The position numbers and the translations under genes are program-made. Positions 35,087 through 46,349 of a stretch of 64,000 nucleotides of DNA are shown here, piece after piece (position 1 is the first letter of the stretch; every line of letters starts with the position of its first letter). The stretch comes from Hymenopus coronatus. Lineage: Eukaryota; Arthropoda; Insecta; Mantodea; Hymenopodidae. Where the stretch lies: assembly GCA_030762935.1 (NCBI GenBank), contig CM060897.1:109520176-109584175 (forward strand), given 5' to 3'. The notes beneath the pieces were generated by a model. It had not been told where the DNA came from. It searched no databases and was given only the letters and a program-made list of their open reading frames with translations.

Positions 35087-35914
35087 AAAAACTGTAATGG
35101 CGAGAGCTTGTTCTGTGGATTATGTTCGTATTAATTATTTTCTGTGTGTAAACGAATGTAACCAATTTTGGTTACCTTGCACCATTTTATTTGATGTGGC
35201 TTATGTCGAAGTATATTGATAGGTGATGCGTTGTTCATCATTTTCAGATGTTGTAATATCAAGGTCTGACTTTGAGGTAAAGTCTTATATAGATTTTACT
35301 GTCGCTACTTATTATATAGTGGCAATGATAAAAATTAGAACATGTAAATGTAAATATCCAGAGATGAACAGTAAATAGCAACAATAGAAGTACATATATT
35401 ATATGCATCCGAAATTTATGGTCATCCGGTATAAGAAACATCTAATGTGTTACATTCACATAACTTTCTTTAACTATTCTACATACTAACTTTTATTTCA
35501 AAAGATTATTCTTTTATCTACGTTATACTAATCTACATAAACTTAGTAGAATAGGTGTTATTACTTGCTTCATTGTAAGTAGAATTATTTTAAAAAAACT
35601 GGTCGTTATGTGAAACAACTGAGTTTCGGTTAGATCTGTATGTTCTCGTGTTGAGAAAAGTTAATTAGTTTAAAATTTAAACCAAATAAAATGGATATAT
35701 CTCGAAAACAGATACACATATATTACATAAAATATGTATTTTAACGAGATCTACATGTTAGGTATTAAATTTTTATCTATCTCTTACGGTTTAACCGTTA
35801 TGCAAAATTATGCAAAATTCAACCAGAATAAAGAATTCTACAGAAGCTAATCCCAGAAAATTAAAAAACAAAAACATTTTATTTGTGATATAAATAATTA
35901 TAATATACGTTTTT

Positions 35915-36781
35915 ACTTTCTCCATACGCACTATGTACATAGTGTATAGAGAAAGTATTACACTCCACCAAAAATTCGATACCGAGATTTCACCGGAAAT
36001 ATATGTTTTAGGGTCCCCAATATCCAAAAAGAGCATCTTCACAAAAAGGTCCGTGTGTGTGTGTGTGTCCATGTGTCCGTGCGTCCGTGTGCCTGTGAAC
36101 ACGATAACTCAAAAACGAAAAGTCGGTAAAATACCAAACTTGGTATATAAGTTTAGTTTCTTCCAGGGATGCAACACGAAGATTTTGAGAAAAATTCCCC
36201 CACTCCCAACTACCCTTTACATGGAACTTTTTTCGAAAATTTTGATTTTCTCAAAAATGGCTCTAACGATTTTGATTAAAATTTCGGATATTAAACATAT
36301 TTACCTGACAAATGAAATGTATATCTTGAATTTTCTGAGAATAGCCTCTGAAGAGTAGTTTATTCTGGATGAATTTTACTAAATTTTGAATGACTGCTAA
36401 ACCGTAAGAGATGGACAAAAAATGTAGAGCACTTTAAAACACACAATTTATTTTATATACATTTTTTTCGAGGAGTTCGTCGTTTTTGTGACATTCCTTA
36501 TTTTTGGTTTCTGCTATGAAAAACGTATACTTTTCTCATACTGGAACTTGTCAACTCCTATCCATATAAACAAAGGAACTTCATTGACATAGCAACCAGC
36601 TTTTGACTATCACTTTAACCTACGGTTGTCCCTTATTTCGTTTCTACTTACAAGGATGCGAGTAATTAGACTATTTCTGCTATTTTTTTCTGATTAGCAT
36701 AAAGTAAATAGAATTATAAGCTTTTTAAGAATTATTTGTTGCAGGGATATGGAGAAAGTCATGTGAATGGTACACATCAGA
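35915..36781 (-). mobile_element. Family H copy, full length, reverse, first of a tandem pair
   Basis: The terminal palindrome at 35,916-35,955 is nearly perfect, centred on CTATGTACATAG. The copy ends ATGGTACACATCAGA at a T7 run shared with the next copy. The microsatellite is (GT)n with GTCCGTGCGTCC variation at 36,050-36,095. Confidence 0.95.
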
Positions 36782-36788
36782 TTTTTTT

Positions 36789-37654
36789 ACTTTCTCCATA
36801 CGCACTATGTACATAGTGTATAGAGAAAGTATTGCACTCCACCAAAAATTCGATACCGAGATTTCACCGGAAATATATGTTTTAGGGTCCCCAATATCCA
36901 AAAAGAGCATCTTCACAAAAAGGTCCGTGTGTGTGTGTCCATGTGTCCGTGTGTCCGTGTGACTGTGAACACGATAACTCAAAAATTAAAAGTCGGTAAA
37001 ATACCAAACTTGGTATATAAGTTTAGTATCTTCCAGGGATGCGACACGAAGATTTTGAGAAAAATCCCCCCACCTCCAACTACCCTTTACATGGAACTTT
37101 TTTCGAAAATTTTGATTTTCTCAAAAATGGCTCTAACGATTTTGATTAAAATTTCGGATATTAAACATATTTACCTGACAAATGAAATGTATATCTTGAA
37201 TTTTCTGGGAATAGCCTCTGAAGAGTAGTTTAATCTGAATGAATTTTACTAAATTTTGAATGACTGCTAAACCGTAACAGATGGACAAAAAATGTAGAGC
37301 ACTTTAAAACACACAATTTATTTTATATACATTTTTTTTCGTGGAGTTGGTCGTTTTTGGGGCATTTCTTATTTTTGGTTTCTGCTATGAAAAACGTATG
37401 CTTTTCTCATACAGGAACTTGTCAACTTCTATCCATACAAACAAAGGAACTTCATTGACATGGAAACCAGCTTTTGACTATCACTTTAACCTACGGTTGT
37501 CCCTTATTTCGCTTCTACTTACAAGGAAGCGAGTAATAAGACTTATTTCTGCTAATTTTTTCTGATTAGCATAAAGTATATAGAAGTATAGGCTTTTTAA
37601 GAATTATTTGCTGCAGGGATATGGAGAAATTCATATGAATGGTACACATCAGAG
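36789..37654 (-). mobile_element. Family H copy, full length, reverse, second of a tandem pair
   Basis: Almost identical to the copy just left of it over its full length; visible differences are a few substitutions and microsatellite length. It ends ATGGTACACATCAGAG before TTTTT. The pair is flanked by T5 on both sides (35,910-35,914 and 37,655-37,659). Confidence 0.95.
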
Positions 37655-38002
37655 TTTTTAATTGAGATTGTTAGAGTTATTTTTGAGAAAATTTAATGTT
37701 TTATGTAAAGAGCATTTGGGGTGGGGAGATTTTCTTGAAAATCTTCGTGTCACATCCTTGGAAGATACTAAACTTAAATGCCAAGTTTGGTATTTAAGGA
37801 ACTTTTCCTTTTTGAGCTATACTGTCTACAGACCACACACACACACACACACACACACACGGACATTTTTTGATAAAGTTCTTTTTTTTAATCAATTCGG
37901 ATGTCTTAAAACATATATTTCCGGCGAAATCTCGGTATCAAATTTTTGGGTGCAATACAATACGTTCTCTAAACACTATGTACACAGTACTGCAGAGAAA
38001 GT

Positions 38003-38250
38003 AATATTAGACTACAGGCATAGAATATTATGTAAAAGGATTTTAAGATTAAGCAGAGCGGCACCAAAAGATGCGGCAATGGTAAAATATGGAAGACCAG
38101 GAAGAAGTGGACTGATCTTAGACAGCGTATTGATATTGGAATAAGTGTACAGTAAGTCCACAAAATAAGTAACTATTTTATGATTGAGGTAACTTGCGAA
38201 TGTCTTTTTGTTACAGGTTGACCAGTGAGCAGTGTGTTGACTATTCCTGA
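38003..38250. other. No recognised feature
   Basis: About 250 bp between family H and SINE B; no recognised content. Confidence 0.35.
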
Positions 38251-38254
38251 ATGT

Positions 38255-39432
38255 ATTGCTGCTGTCACTTTTTTTTTTTTAAATACGGTACCGAATTCTG
38301 CTCAAGATTCCGGCACTGTATACCCTACTTTAATTTACCTTTTTTTTTTTTTTTTTTGTTTTACCTTGTTTTTCTGTATTATTACTGGATTGCTGTTTTT
38401 ACTTTCTCCATACGCACTATGTACATAGTGTATAGAGAAAGTATTGCACTCCACCAAAAAATTCGATACCGAGATTTCACCGGAAATATATGTTTTAGGG
38501 TCCCCTATTTCCAAAAAAAGCATTTTCACAAAAAGGTCCGTGTGTGTGTGTGTGTGTGTGTGTGTCCGTGTGTCCGTGTGTCCGTGTGTCTGTGAACACG
38601 ATAACTCAAAAACGAAAAGTCGGTAAAATACCAAACTTGGTATTTAAAATTAGTATCTTCCAGGGATGCGACACGAAGATTTTGAGAAAAATCCCCCCAC
38701 CCCCAACTACCCTTTACATGGAACTTTTTTCGAAAATTTTGATTTTCTCAAAAATGGCTCTAACGATTTTGATTAAAATTTCGTATATTAAACATATTTA
38801 CCTGACAAATAAAATGTATATCTTGAATTTTCTGGGAATAGCCTCTGAAGAGTAGTTTAATCTGAATGAATTTTACTAAATTTTGAATAACTGCTAAACC
38901 GCAAGAGATGGACAAAAACTTGCTGCACAAAAATGTAGAGCACATTAACGCACACAATTTATGTTATATACATTTTTTTTCGTGGAGTTCGTCGTTTTTG
39001 TGACATTCCTTATATTTGGTTTCTGCTATGAAAAACGTATACTTTTCTCATACAGGAACTTGTCAAGTCCTATCCATATAGACAAAGGAACTTCATTGAC
39101 ATATCAACCAGCTTTTGACTATCACTTTAACCTACAGTTGTCCCTTATTTCGCTTCTACTTACAAGGAAGCGAGTAATTAGACTATTTCTGCTATTTTTT
39201 TCTGATTAGCATAAAGTAAATAAAAGTATACGCTTTTTAAGAATAATTTGTTGCAGGGATATGGAGAAAGTTATGTGAATGGTACACATAAGATTTTTTT
39301 ACTGTTACAACACACACATAAACACAAACATATAACACCCATGCCCAAGGCGGGACTCGAACCCACGATCCCCAGCGCTACGAAGCACCAAAGCGGGACG
39401 CCTTGGCGAGCGCGGCCTTTGGGACCGGCCCA
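38255..39432 (-). mobile_element. SINE B, reverse, split by a family H copy
   Basis: Tail half at 38,255-38,400 (ATACGGTACCGAATTC, GATTCCGGCACTGTA, GGATTGCTGTTTTT) and head half at 39,294-39,432. On the minus strand the head has box B GGGTTCGAGTCCCGCC and starts GGGCCGGTCCCAAAGG. The order matches the uninterrupted copy at 42,570-42,824. Confidence 0.8.
38401..39293 (-). mobile_element. Family H copy, full length, reverse, inside SINE B
   Basis: Starts ACTTTCTCCATACGCACTA after T5 and ends ACACATAAGA before T7. It is very similar to the pair at 35,915-37,654. The (GT)n microsatellite at 38,540-38,592 is longer than in the pair. Confidence 0.95.
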
Positions 39433-39751
39433 CTTGGCATCTTCAGGGATTCCGTGCGATGAGCTGCAACGGACATTTAGAAGGATGCACCAACGAGTAA
39501 AACTATATGGGAACTGTTATATAACTTTCAACGAAAAGGCACTGTTGCTGACGCGTCTCGACCAGGTCGACCTTCCACAAGCACAGCTGACATTGACCCA
39601 ATACGGGAATCAATTGAACGGAGTCCTAAATCTCTACGTTGTCTTTCACCTTAATTGTAAATTCCGAAATTATCAGAGTTCAAAGTGCTGACATTCCCCT
39701 TGAAGAAGCGTGCATATCATTTGCAAGTTACACCAACTCCATGACGGAGTG

Positions 39752-40836
39752 CGAGAGGTGTTCAATAAATCTTTAGAAAAGCCAAGAAATTCACACGTAG
39801 CATCGAAAAAAGTTTGTATTTAGTAACCATCTTCTACTAAATGGCAGTTAAAGTTTCAGCTAAACCCATCGCCTGGTTTTGTCGCCATAGGCGATTGATG
39901 CAATAATTTTATGCTTGTTTAGAAAAATGGTCTTTAACACTTGTATTTTAAAGGCTTAACACCAAATGAGATAAAATCCCGAGTTGGATGAAGCTCATGG
40001 CGCATCTGTTCCTACGTTTGCAAGAATCAGCAATTGAATAAATTAATTTAAACGTGACCGTACATCCACAAATGATGAACATCGCTCTGGACGTCCAGTG
40101 GGTCCCTCTGAAATTATTGACAAAATCTAGGACATTATTTTTAGTGATCAACGAATGGAAGTTAGCGAAATAGACGTTTCTTTCAATGGAGCAATTGTGT
40201 GAGCAATTAGAAGCTGGTTTGGCACTTGTCCGTCGCAATCCTGACGAGTTTCTGAGTCGATACATAACTATGGATGATACATGGATACATACTACACTCT
40301 AGAGACAATACTATAGTCGTGGGTTTTTAAAACAGCACCGGTACCGGTGCCGAAGAAGGTAAAGATGGAGAAATTTGCAGACAAGGTGATGGCCTCGATT
40401 TTTTGGAAATGACTACATTGATTATTTATAGAAAGGAAGAACGATCAATGAAAAGTATTATGTATCGTTATTGCATTGGTTGAACGGAGAAATCAAGAAA
40501 ACAATGCCCTCATCTGGAAAAGAAGAAGATTATCTTCCAAGATAGTGCAAGGGTTACATCTGCACAGTTCGCTGGCGAAGGTTGTAGAATTAAGGTTCAA
40601 ATTACTACAACATCCACCGTATTCACATAATTTGGCTCCCAGTGACTTTATTTTATTTCCAAATTTGAAAAAGGAAAACGATTCACGGGGGAAAACGATT
40701 CACGTCTAACGAAGAGGTCATCTCCCAAACAGATGTCTATTTTGAGAACCTTCAAAATCGATTATGTTGAAAAATTAAAATCTACCAAAAATAATGTTTT
40801 TCTCTCTTTTTCTAAGGACTTATTGAGCGCCCCTCT
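39752..40836 (+). mobile_element. mariner element relic (irritans-like), forward
   Basis: Left end CGAGAGGTGTTCAATAAATC, right end (reverse strand) AGAGGGGCGCTCAATAAGTC; both continue T/CTTAGAAA. This is the same terminal family as the element at 21,206. Length is 1,085 bp, so about 150 bp shorter. Confidence 0.85.
39950..40760 (+). pseudogene. mariner transposase pseudogene
   Basis: Order of recognisable patches: LTPNEIKSRVG near 39,957; RDRTSTNDEHRSGRP and IFSDQRMEVSEI near 40,050-40,165; YITMDDTWIH near 40,262-40,291, which carries the first catalytic Asp; and HPPYSHNLAPSDFILFPNLK at 40,609-40,668, with the third Asp. Stops and frame changes separate them, and the second-Asp region (normally HDNA) is not preserved. 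The irritans-like character agrees with the terminal repeats. Non-functional. Confidence 0.8.
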
Positions 40837-41365
40837 TATGCATCCCAGCCTGTTTCCCCAATAATTTCTTTTTACTCATTGTCTGCTGTGATGAAACTGA
40901 ATGTTGATAGAATAAACAAATAACTTAAGGTATATGTTCATTACCGGGATATAATAAGATAAAGGATCCCATAATGATACCTAAACACTGTGCAACATGA
41001 CGGAATGTTTACAAAAACATTGCTGGCGTACGCAACTCGGTGCTTCCCAACCTATCTGTGTGATTTCCGATAGCTGGGCCAAGCATGTGGATTTGTTCCT
41101 GGGCAATTGCCTGACCCCTGCTGATAATGAGGCGCTTTGTTGATGCACCTTTATTGTTGTTGAAAACTGTGTTTTCGTATAATACGCGATAGGAGCAACA
41201 CATCTTGATTCAGTGACTGTTTAAACACCCTGCATACTGTACTCATATTAAGGTCTTAACGTAAGAAACTAAAGTAAACCAACCTATTGCACTGTATAGG
41301 TTTTCCGAAAGCGGCGACTTTATATTTGTTAGCACTATGTACGAATTCCGTATTTGTGCACTTAA
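40837..41365. other. No recognised feature
   Basis: No frame or repeat recognised between the mariner and the next family H copy. Confidence 0.35.
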
Positions 41366-41369
41366 TTTT

Positions 41370-42153
41370 ACTTTCTTTACTTTATACAGAGTAGGTAGGT
41401 ATTGGATATTATGCATTTCACTAAAGGATTAGATTTTGAGACTTCATTGAAAATAAACATTTTAGGGTTTTCTGAATAAAAAACATTTTTACAAAAGGGT
41501 CGCAAAGAGAGTATGTGTGTGTGTGTGTGTGTGTTTGAACACGATAGCTCAAAAATAAAAGTTGGTTAAATTTTAAACTTTATAAAGTTCGCCAGTTTCC
41601 AAGGATGTGACGCGAAAATTTTCAGAAAAATTCTCCCTTCGCAATTTACCCTTTATATGGAAACGTTTTCCAGAATTTTGAGATATTTTCATGACAAATA
41701 AAATGTATATCTTGAAACATCTGGTTAAAGCCCCTGAAGACCTCTTCTTTCTGGATGATTTTAGTATAACTGTCAGAGGTAGTGCAAAATTTACCACACA
41801 AATAATGTAGATATCGTTCAAACACAGAAATTACGTCATATGAATATTTTTGTAGAGCTAACCACTTCCGAGATACTTTGTTATTGGTTTCAATTTTAAA
41901 ATTGAATCTCTTTACTTTACTCTGGCCATGCAAAGAGAACCGAATTTAAATTGTATCACATAACGTCCAGCTTTTAAAAGATTTGACTAACGCTTTAGCC
42001 TAGGGTATTGCCTTATTTCCGTTTTGTTTACAAAGGGAGCATATCCTACTAATGTTTACATCGAGCATCACGACATACATAAAATAATAACCTTTTGTAA
42101 GAATACTTTGTTTGCACAACAGTTAGAAAAAACAATGTGAATGTAACACATAA
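41370..42153 (-). mobile_element. Family H copy, reverse, diverged
   Basis: The palindrome is eroded (ACTTTCTTTACTTTATACAG). (GT)n is at 41,514-41,534. It ends CAATGTGAATGTAACACATAATA. Confidence 0.75.
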
Positions 42154-42159
42154 TATTTT

Positions 42160-42565
42160 CTATATATCGCATAATCATTTGATTGTATGGCTTAAGGTTT
42201 TATTAGTTATGTAGTTTAAATCTGCGGGGCAAATTAATCAATATATGGAAGTTTGTGTCGAAACTCTGCAAGAGTGGAAGTATAATGAAGCCATAGAGAA
42301 GTAGGTTCAGACTGTAGACAAAGTTCCCCTTAGATACAGGGAGGGTACAAATTAAGTAGCACTACGTCCGTGGGGATTCCCAGTCCAATACCTGAAAATT
42401 AAAAAGCCTCTCTAAATAACACGTGGACAGAAGTGGATACGCCGCTTAGACCCATCAATTCAGAGTGAAGACTAACTTCGGTGGATGATATGGGGTCTAG
42501 ATCACTGAGTTGGTACCAGCGCACACTGGGGCGTCTCACGACCAATGTATCACCACCCGGATGTA
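42160..42565. other. No recognised feature
   Basis: No frame, TIR or tRNA-like motif recognised. Confidence 0.35.
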
Positions 42566-42569
42566 TACA

Positions 42570-42824
42570 ATATATATTTTTTTTTAATTTAAAAACAGTA
42601 ACGGAGTCTGATCAGGACTCCGGTACTGTATTCCTATTTACATTTCCCCCCGTAGGTTTTACTGATTACTGGTTTACTGGTTTTACTGTTTCTTTTACAA
42701 ACATATACACATTGCACAAACATATAACACCCATGCCCAAGGCGGGACTCGAACACACGATCTCCTGCCCCCGAAGCACCAAAGCGAGACGCTTTAGCGA
42801 GCGTGGCCATGGGGACCGGCATAT
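42570..42824 (-). mobile_element. SINE B, reverse, uninterrupted
   Basis: On the minus strand the head is GCCGGTCCCCATGGCCACG with box B TGTTCGAGTCCCGCC. The tail reads to GGAGTCCTGATCAGACTCCG, an imperfect palindrome near 42,607-42,626. Best reference copy of the family in this window. Confidence 0.75.
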
Positions 42825-43170
42825 ATTAGGACCACAGCCCAATCGAGACCAACCCGATTCAGTACTGCTGGCACGTTTAATAAGGCACAATGTTTGCAGA
42901 AGTAAGATGAGAAAAACGTTAAGGTAAAAACAAGCATTATTAAAGCGAAGATTCCATAGTTAAGAACTGTATGAGGAGACCATTGTTTAGACTTCTTTGC
43001 TGGTTGAATTAGTTGTACTCGTTTCCACATGTTTTCATCATATCATCTTCAGCTCGCTTTTTGATCGCCTGATCCCTCTATTTCACTAACGTCTTGATAC
43101 AAGTAAGATTGTAATCCTGCTGCCATCTAGTGGTTGTCTGCTTCTTTCAAGTGAGTACAGGTTGACTCTT
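42825..43170. other. No recognised feature
   Basis: Nothing recognised between SINE B and the family H copy. Confidence 0.35.
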
Positions 43171-43911
43171 TACTTACTCTAGCCCAAAAGTACAATATAT
43201 ACAGTGGATAGAGAAGGTATTGTATTCCACCCAAAAATTCAATGTTGAGTTTTCACCAAAATATACATTTTGGAGCCCTCTGAGTCCGAAAAAATCATTT
43301 TTATAAAAAAGTCCGTGTGTTTTTGCGGACAGCATAGCTGAAAAACCAAAATACAGTTAAATACCAAACTTGGTACCTGGGTTTAGTATCTTCCAAGAAT
43401 GCGACACTAAGTCTTATAAGAAATTCCCCCCACCACAAACTACCCTTTACATGGAAAACTTTTCGAAAATGTTTATTTTCTCAAAAATGGTTGTTAAGAC
43501 TTTGATTAAAATATTACAACTTTTTACATCTCAAATAAAATGTATATCTTGCATTTTCTGGGAATAGCCTCTGAAGACCTCTTTATATAGGATGAATTTT
43601 GCCGAATTTTTCTTAACTGCTAAACCGTAAGAGATAGGCAAAGACTTACTACATAAAAATGTAGATCATTATATGTAGATCATACAAAATTTATGTAATT
43701 TACATTTTAGTTTGGGAGGTAACCGTTCCCGAGATATTCCATGTTATTGGTTTTAATTGTAAAGTACTTATTCATTTCTCACACCGGAAGAGTTTGTTTT
43801 TCGTTTGTTCTACTTCTGGCCAAGTAAAGACGTGATTTCCAAAGACAATCGCATAACGGTAGCTTTTACAACATTTGACTATCACTTTTGCCTAGTGCAT
43901 TTCCCTTCTAC

Positions 43912-44787
43912 TTATAAGGAACTATGAATGAATGCATAAGTGTATTTATTGACATAGCAATATCATACATAGAATTTCAACAATCGCACGGGTCCACAGA
44001 CCGTACGTGCTTTTGTAATACACATTACAAGCAATATTAAAACAACAACAAAGAATTAAAAGAGTAAACACGAAAATAAAAAGACAAAGGAAATACACAG
44101 TCCAAAGCATTATTAAACAACAATAAAAAATTAAGAGTGAACCCGAAAATAAAAAGACAAAGATATTCAAATATAGCAATTTAAATTTACAGCACAGGGT
44201 ACACCTACATAAATGCACCCTCTTATAATAGAAAATTACACTTAAAAGACATATACACACATAATATATACAACATATATAAAACCATAGCACAACAGTG
44301 ACCTAAGTATGACATAATATATATGTATGTAGAACATTGTAGTCACTTTTGTTTAGTTGATCTTATTCCCCCCCCCCCCCTTATCTATTGGCAGTCTCCT
44401 CAGATCTCAGCTGTCTTGCTTTAAGTATAAATTTACCTAGCCCGTCCATGTTTTCCGTGCCTGCCAGTAGCGTCCAACATGCTTCTATCCCTACATTCGC
44501 AGTGGTAAAAAATCGCGGCAAATATTTTTCCCGCCATTCCTCCGTACCCCTACATCTTGTCAAGATGTGAGTCCACGACTCTTCCTCCTCGCAAATGGGA
44601 CAGATTCTCGTACCATTCTCGTCAGAAATGTTCGTGCTCCTCCAAGGTCCTAGTCTAATCCACGCGAGCCCCTCTCTAATGAGTTTGGTACCTGTTTTGA
44701 TGTATTGCTCCATACCCCACTCCGATTTCAGCCCAGGCTGTACTTCTAATGACACCTTCTCTGTGCATTGCGCATTATAAGGAACTA
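43912..44787 (-). mobile_element. 5'-truncated non-LTR retrotransposon, 13-bp target duplication
   Basis: The insert (43,925-44,774, 850 bp) is flanked by TTATAAGGAACTA at 43,912-43,924 and 44,775-44,787. It contains the C-terminal part of an ORF2 and about 450 bp of 3' sequence that ends, on the sense (minus) strand, in GCATTCATTCA. This is a classic truncated target-primed insertion. A C13 run at 44,368-44,380 (G13 in the sense strand) directly follows the stop codon. Confidence 0.85.
44381..44774 (-). pseudogene. LINE ORF2 C-terminal fragment with CCHC motif
   Basis: The frame is open from the truncation point to a stop at 44,381. It shows GLAWIRLGPWRST, then CPICEEEESWTHILTRC, a C-x2-C-x7-H-x4-C zinc-binding motif. 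This is followed by RGTEEWREKYLPRF and a tail to ETANR. Such a motif downstream of the reverse transcriptase is usual in R1-like and related insect LINEs. No endonuclease or RT sequence is present because the copy is 5'-truncated. The ATG at 44,753 is internal and not a real start. The clade cannot be fixed from this fragment. Confidence 0.75.
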
Positions 44788-44917
44788 AGTAATAAGAATT
44801 TCTGCTAATGTTATCCCGATTAGCACTATGTAGAAAAAAGAATAATCTTTTGTAAGAATGTTGTAGAGCAGCTAGAGAAAGGCATGTGAATATAACATCA
44901 ACATTTTTAACAGTGTG

Positions 44918-45331
44918 TTAAACATATCACTCTTATGTTCCTGGACATCCTGGATATCATTTAAGTTCAAAATTTAATCATTTTTTTTATTCCTCTCTCT
45001 TTCATCATTAATTCACAACTTTTAATAATTTATCACTTAACTTACTTTACTATTACATTTGGATATTAAGTCCGCTTTTACTACTATGGCACTGCAGGCG
45101 ATGATATTGACACATGGAATAAAGATGAGTGCACCGGTGGAATGTAATGTTGGGAGAAACCGAAGAACCTGGAATAAACCTGCTCCTGAGCCGCTGTGAC
45201 CACTACAAACCCGACCTGTCAATTTTTATCCAAATATCCAAATGTAATAGTAAAGTAAATTAAGTGATAAATTATTAAAAGTTGTGAATTAATGCCCAGG
45301 ATGCCCAGGAACATAAGAGTGATATGTTTAA
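44918..45331. mobile_element. Long inverted-repeat (foldback) element with SINE-like loop
   Basis: The left arm begins TTAAACATATCACTCTTATG and ends TACTATTACATTTGGATATT near 45,069. The right arm (about 45,230-45,331) is its near-perfect reverse complement, ending CATAAGAGTGATATGTTTAA. The left arm carries about 55 extra bases (45,954-like position: 44,954-45,010) absent from the right arm. TTAA is present at both outer edges. The 160-bp loop contains SINE E-like sequence. Confidence 0.8.
45090..45228 (-). mobile_element. SINE E fragment in the loop of a foldback element
   Basis: On the minus strand it contains GGTTTATTCCAGGTTCTTCG and GTTTCTCCCAACATTACATTCC, matching the central domain of SINE E at 33,545 and 61,746. 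The tRNA-like head is only faintly visible (GACAGGTCGGGTTTGTAG). Confidence 0.5.
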
Positions 45332-45334
45332 TTG

Positions 45335-45605
45335 TGAATGGAAGAGGTCGCCAGGCCTATACATTGGGGAAGGAGAAAATGATGAATCAAATACTTTGTG
45401 GAATTAAGAAAAATACACATGTGTTTCTTAAAAATAGTGGAATTTAGTGATCAAAGGAAGACCATGTCTAACTTTTAACTTTATATTAGACAGAAAATTG
45501 TATTTTGAAGATAGGTTGCCTCGCCGAAACCATGCTGCCGCAGGATCTCTAGCGTCAGAAGTTCCAAAATGTCCTTGTTGAATGTCATCAGCTCAGCGTA
45601 AAACA
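45335..45605. other. No recognised feature
   Basis: Short AT-rich gap; nothing recognised. Confidence 0.3.
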
Positions 45606-45619
45606 CATTACATCGTGTG

Positions 45620-45862
45620 ACTTACTAGCCTCTGTTTCCCTAGGTCACGGGTTGAAACCTGGCAGAAAGCGAAAGATTTTTTCTGGCGTAAAGGTCTTTA
45701 GTATGGTTGTCTACGGGAGGGAAGTAAAGACGGAAGTCGTCTCGTAAATTTGTGGCACGTAAAATAATCTTAAGCCTCTGGGAAAACTTAAGTGATTTTA
45801 GGCCCTATATAAAATAGGACGTTGAGAACCACAGCAGTTAAAGAGCGTCCATAAATAAAACT
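45620..45862 (+). mobile_element. SINE A, diverged
   Basis: The box B region (CACGGGTTGAAACCTGG), GATTTTTTCTGGCGTAAAG, GGAGGGAAGTAAAGACGG and the end AGAACCACAGCAGTTAAAGA line up with the copies at 19,680 and 52,360. The head upstream of box B is badly eroded. Confidence 0.65.
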
Positions 45863-46224
45863 TAATTTAACTTATGTTACATCGGTTCCTCTTAGATTAG
45901 GTTAGACGACGGACAAGAGCATCTGGCTCACATTACTTGCACAGATCAATTGTGCATAACACTCAACAAAGGAAGGTGTGAACTGAGGGAATCACAGAAG
46001 GCACAGACGCTCGGGAATCCCTAACATTTTCAGATTCGAAGATTCAGTTGGAGTTGCCCAAAGAGAGGATCAACGACACGTTGCTTACTTTTTCCTCCGT
46101 GCCATCTGTACAAAACCGTCATGCGCTGTGAATTAGAAGCCTATCTGAAAGATAGAATAGAGGGGAACTAATGGAAATTAAACCGTGGTAGTTAAGAAAT
46201 CGCCTCAACATCCGCCTGCCAATC

Positions 46225-46345
46225 TCTGAGAAATCTCTAAAACCTATGAGTCACAGTGTGTGGTCGCCGGGGATTAAACTCGGGACTTCCCGAATGTCAG
46301 CACAAATTCTATCACAGCACCACCCACTTGGCAAGCTAGATCCAG
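46225..46345 (-). mobile_element. SINE E head, reverse
   Basis: The minus strand reads GTGGGTGGTGCTGTGATAG, then GTCCCGAGTTTAATCCCCG (box B-like). It resembles the head of the SINE at 61,746 (GGTGGTGCTGTGGCAGAG). The body is not retained clearly. Confidence 0.45.
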
Positions 46346-46349
46346 CCCT

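Larger units (their letters stand above)
35441..38002 (+). mobile_element. Family H copy, forward, split by two reverse copies
   Basis: The 5' part is 35,441-35,909 (TCTAATGTGTTACATTCACA to ATTATAATATACG) and the 3' part 37,655-38,002 (TTTTTAATTGAGATTG to CTGCAGAGAAAGT), which together make one normal copy. A (CA)n run of about 26 bp is at 37,833-37,860. Confidence 0.85.
43172..44901 (-). mobile_element. Family H copy, reverse, split by a LINE fragment
   Basis: Starts TACTTACTCTAGCCCAAAAG (decayed palindrome) and ends GGCATGTGAATATAACATCA. The break is at 43,924 / 44,775 within the ...CTTATAAGGAACTAAGTAA... block. Confidence 0.85.

Noticed and set aside
35791..38855. Many 60-160 codon frames with VCVCVC or THTHTH runs and shared FEST-like segments
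   Set aside because: They are frames through family H and its (GT)n tract. The frame positions follow the repeat copies and carry no consistent codon pattern.
35910..39300. A CRISPR-like or satellite array of ~870-bp units
   Set aside because: The units are transposable element copies in mixed orientation with insertion-type junctions; there are no short spaced repeats.
43946..44293. 115-codon hydrophobic, Cys-rich minus-strand frame resembling a membrane protein
   Set aside because: It lies in the AT-rich 3' part of the truncated LINE, downstream of its ORF2 stop; hydrophobic codons follow from T-richness.
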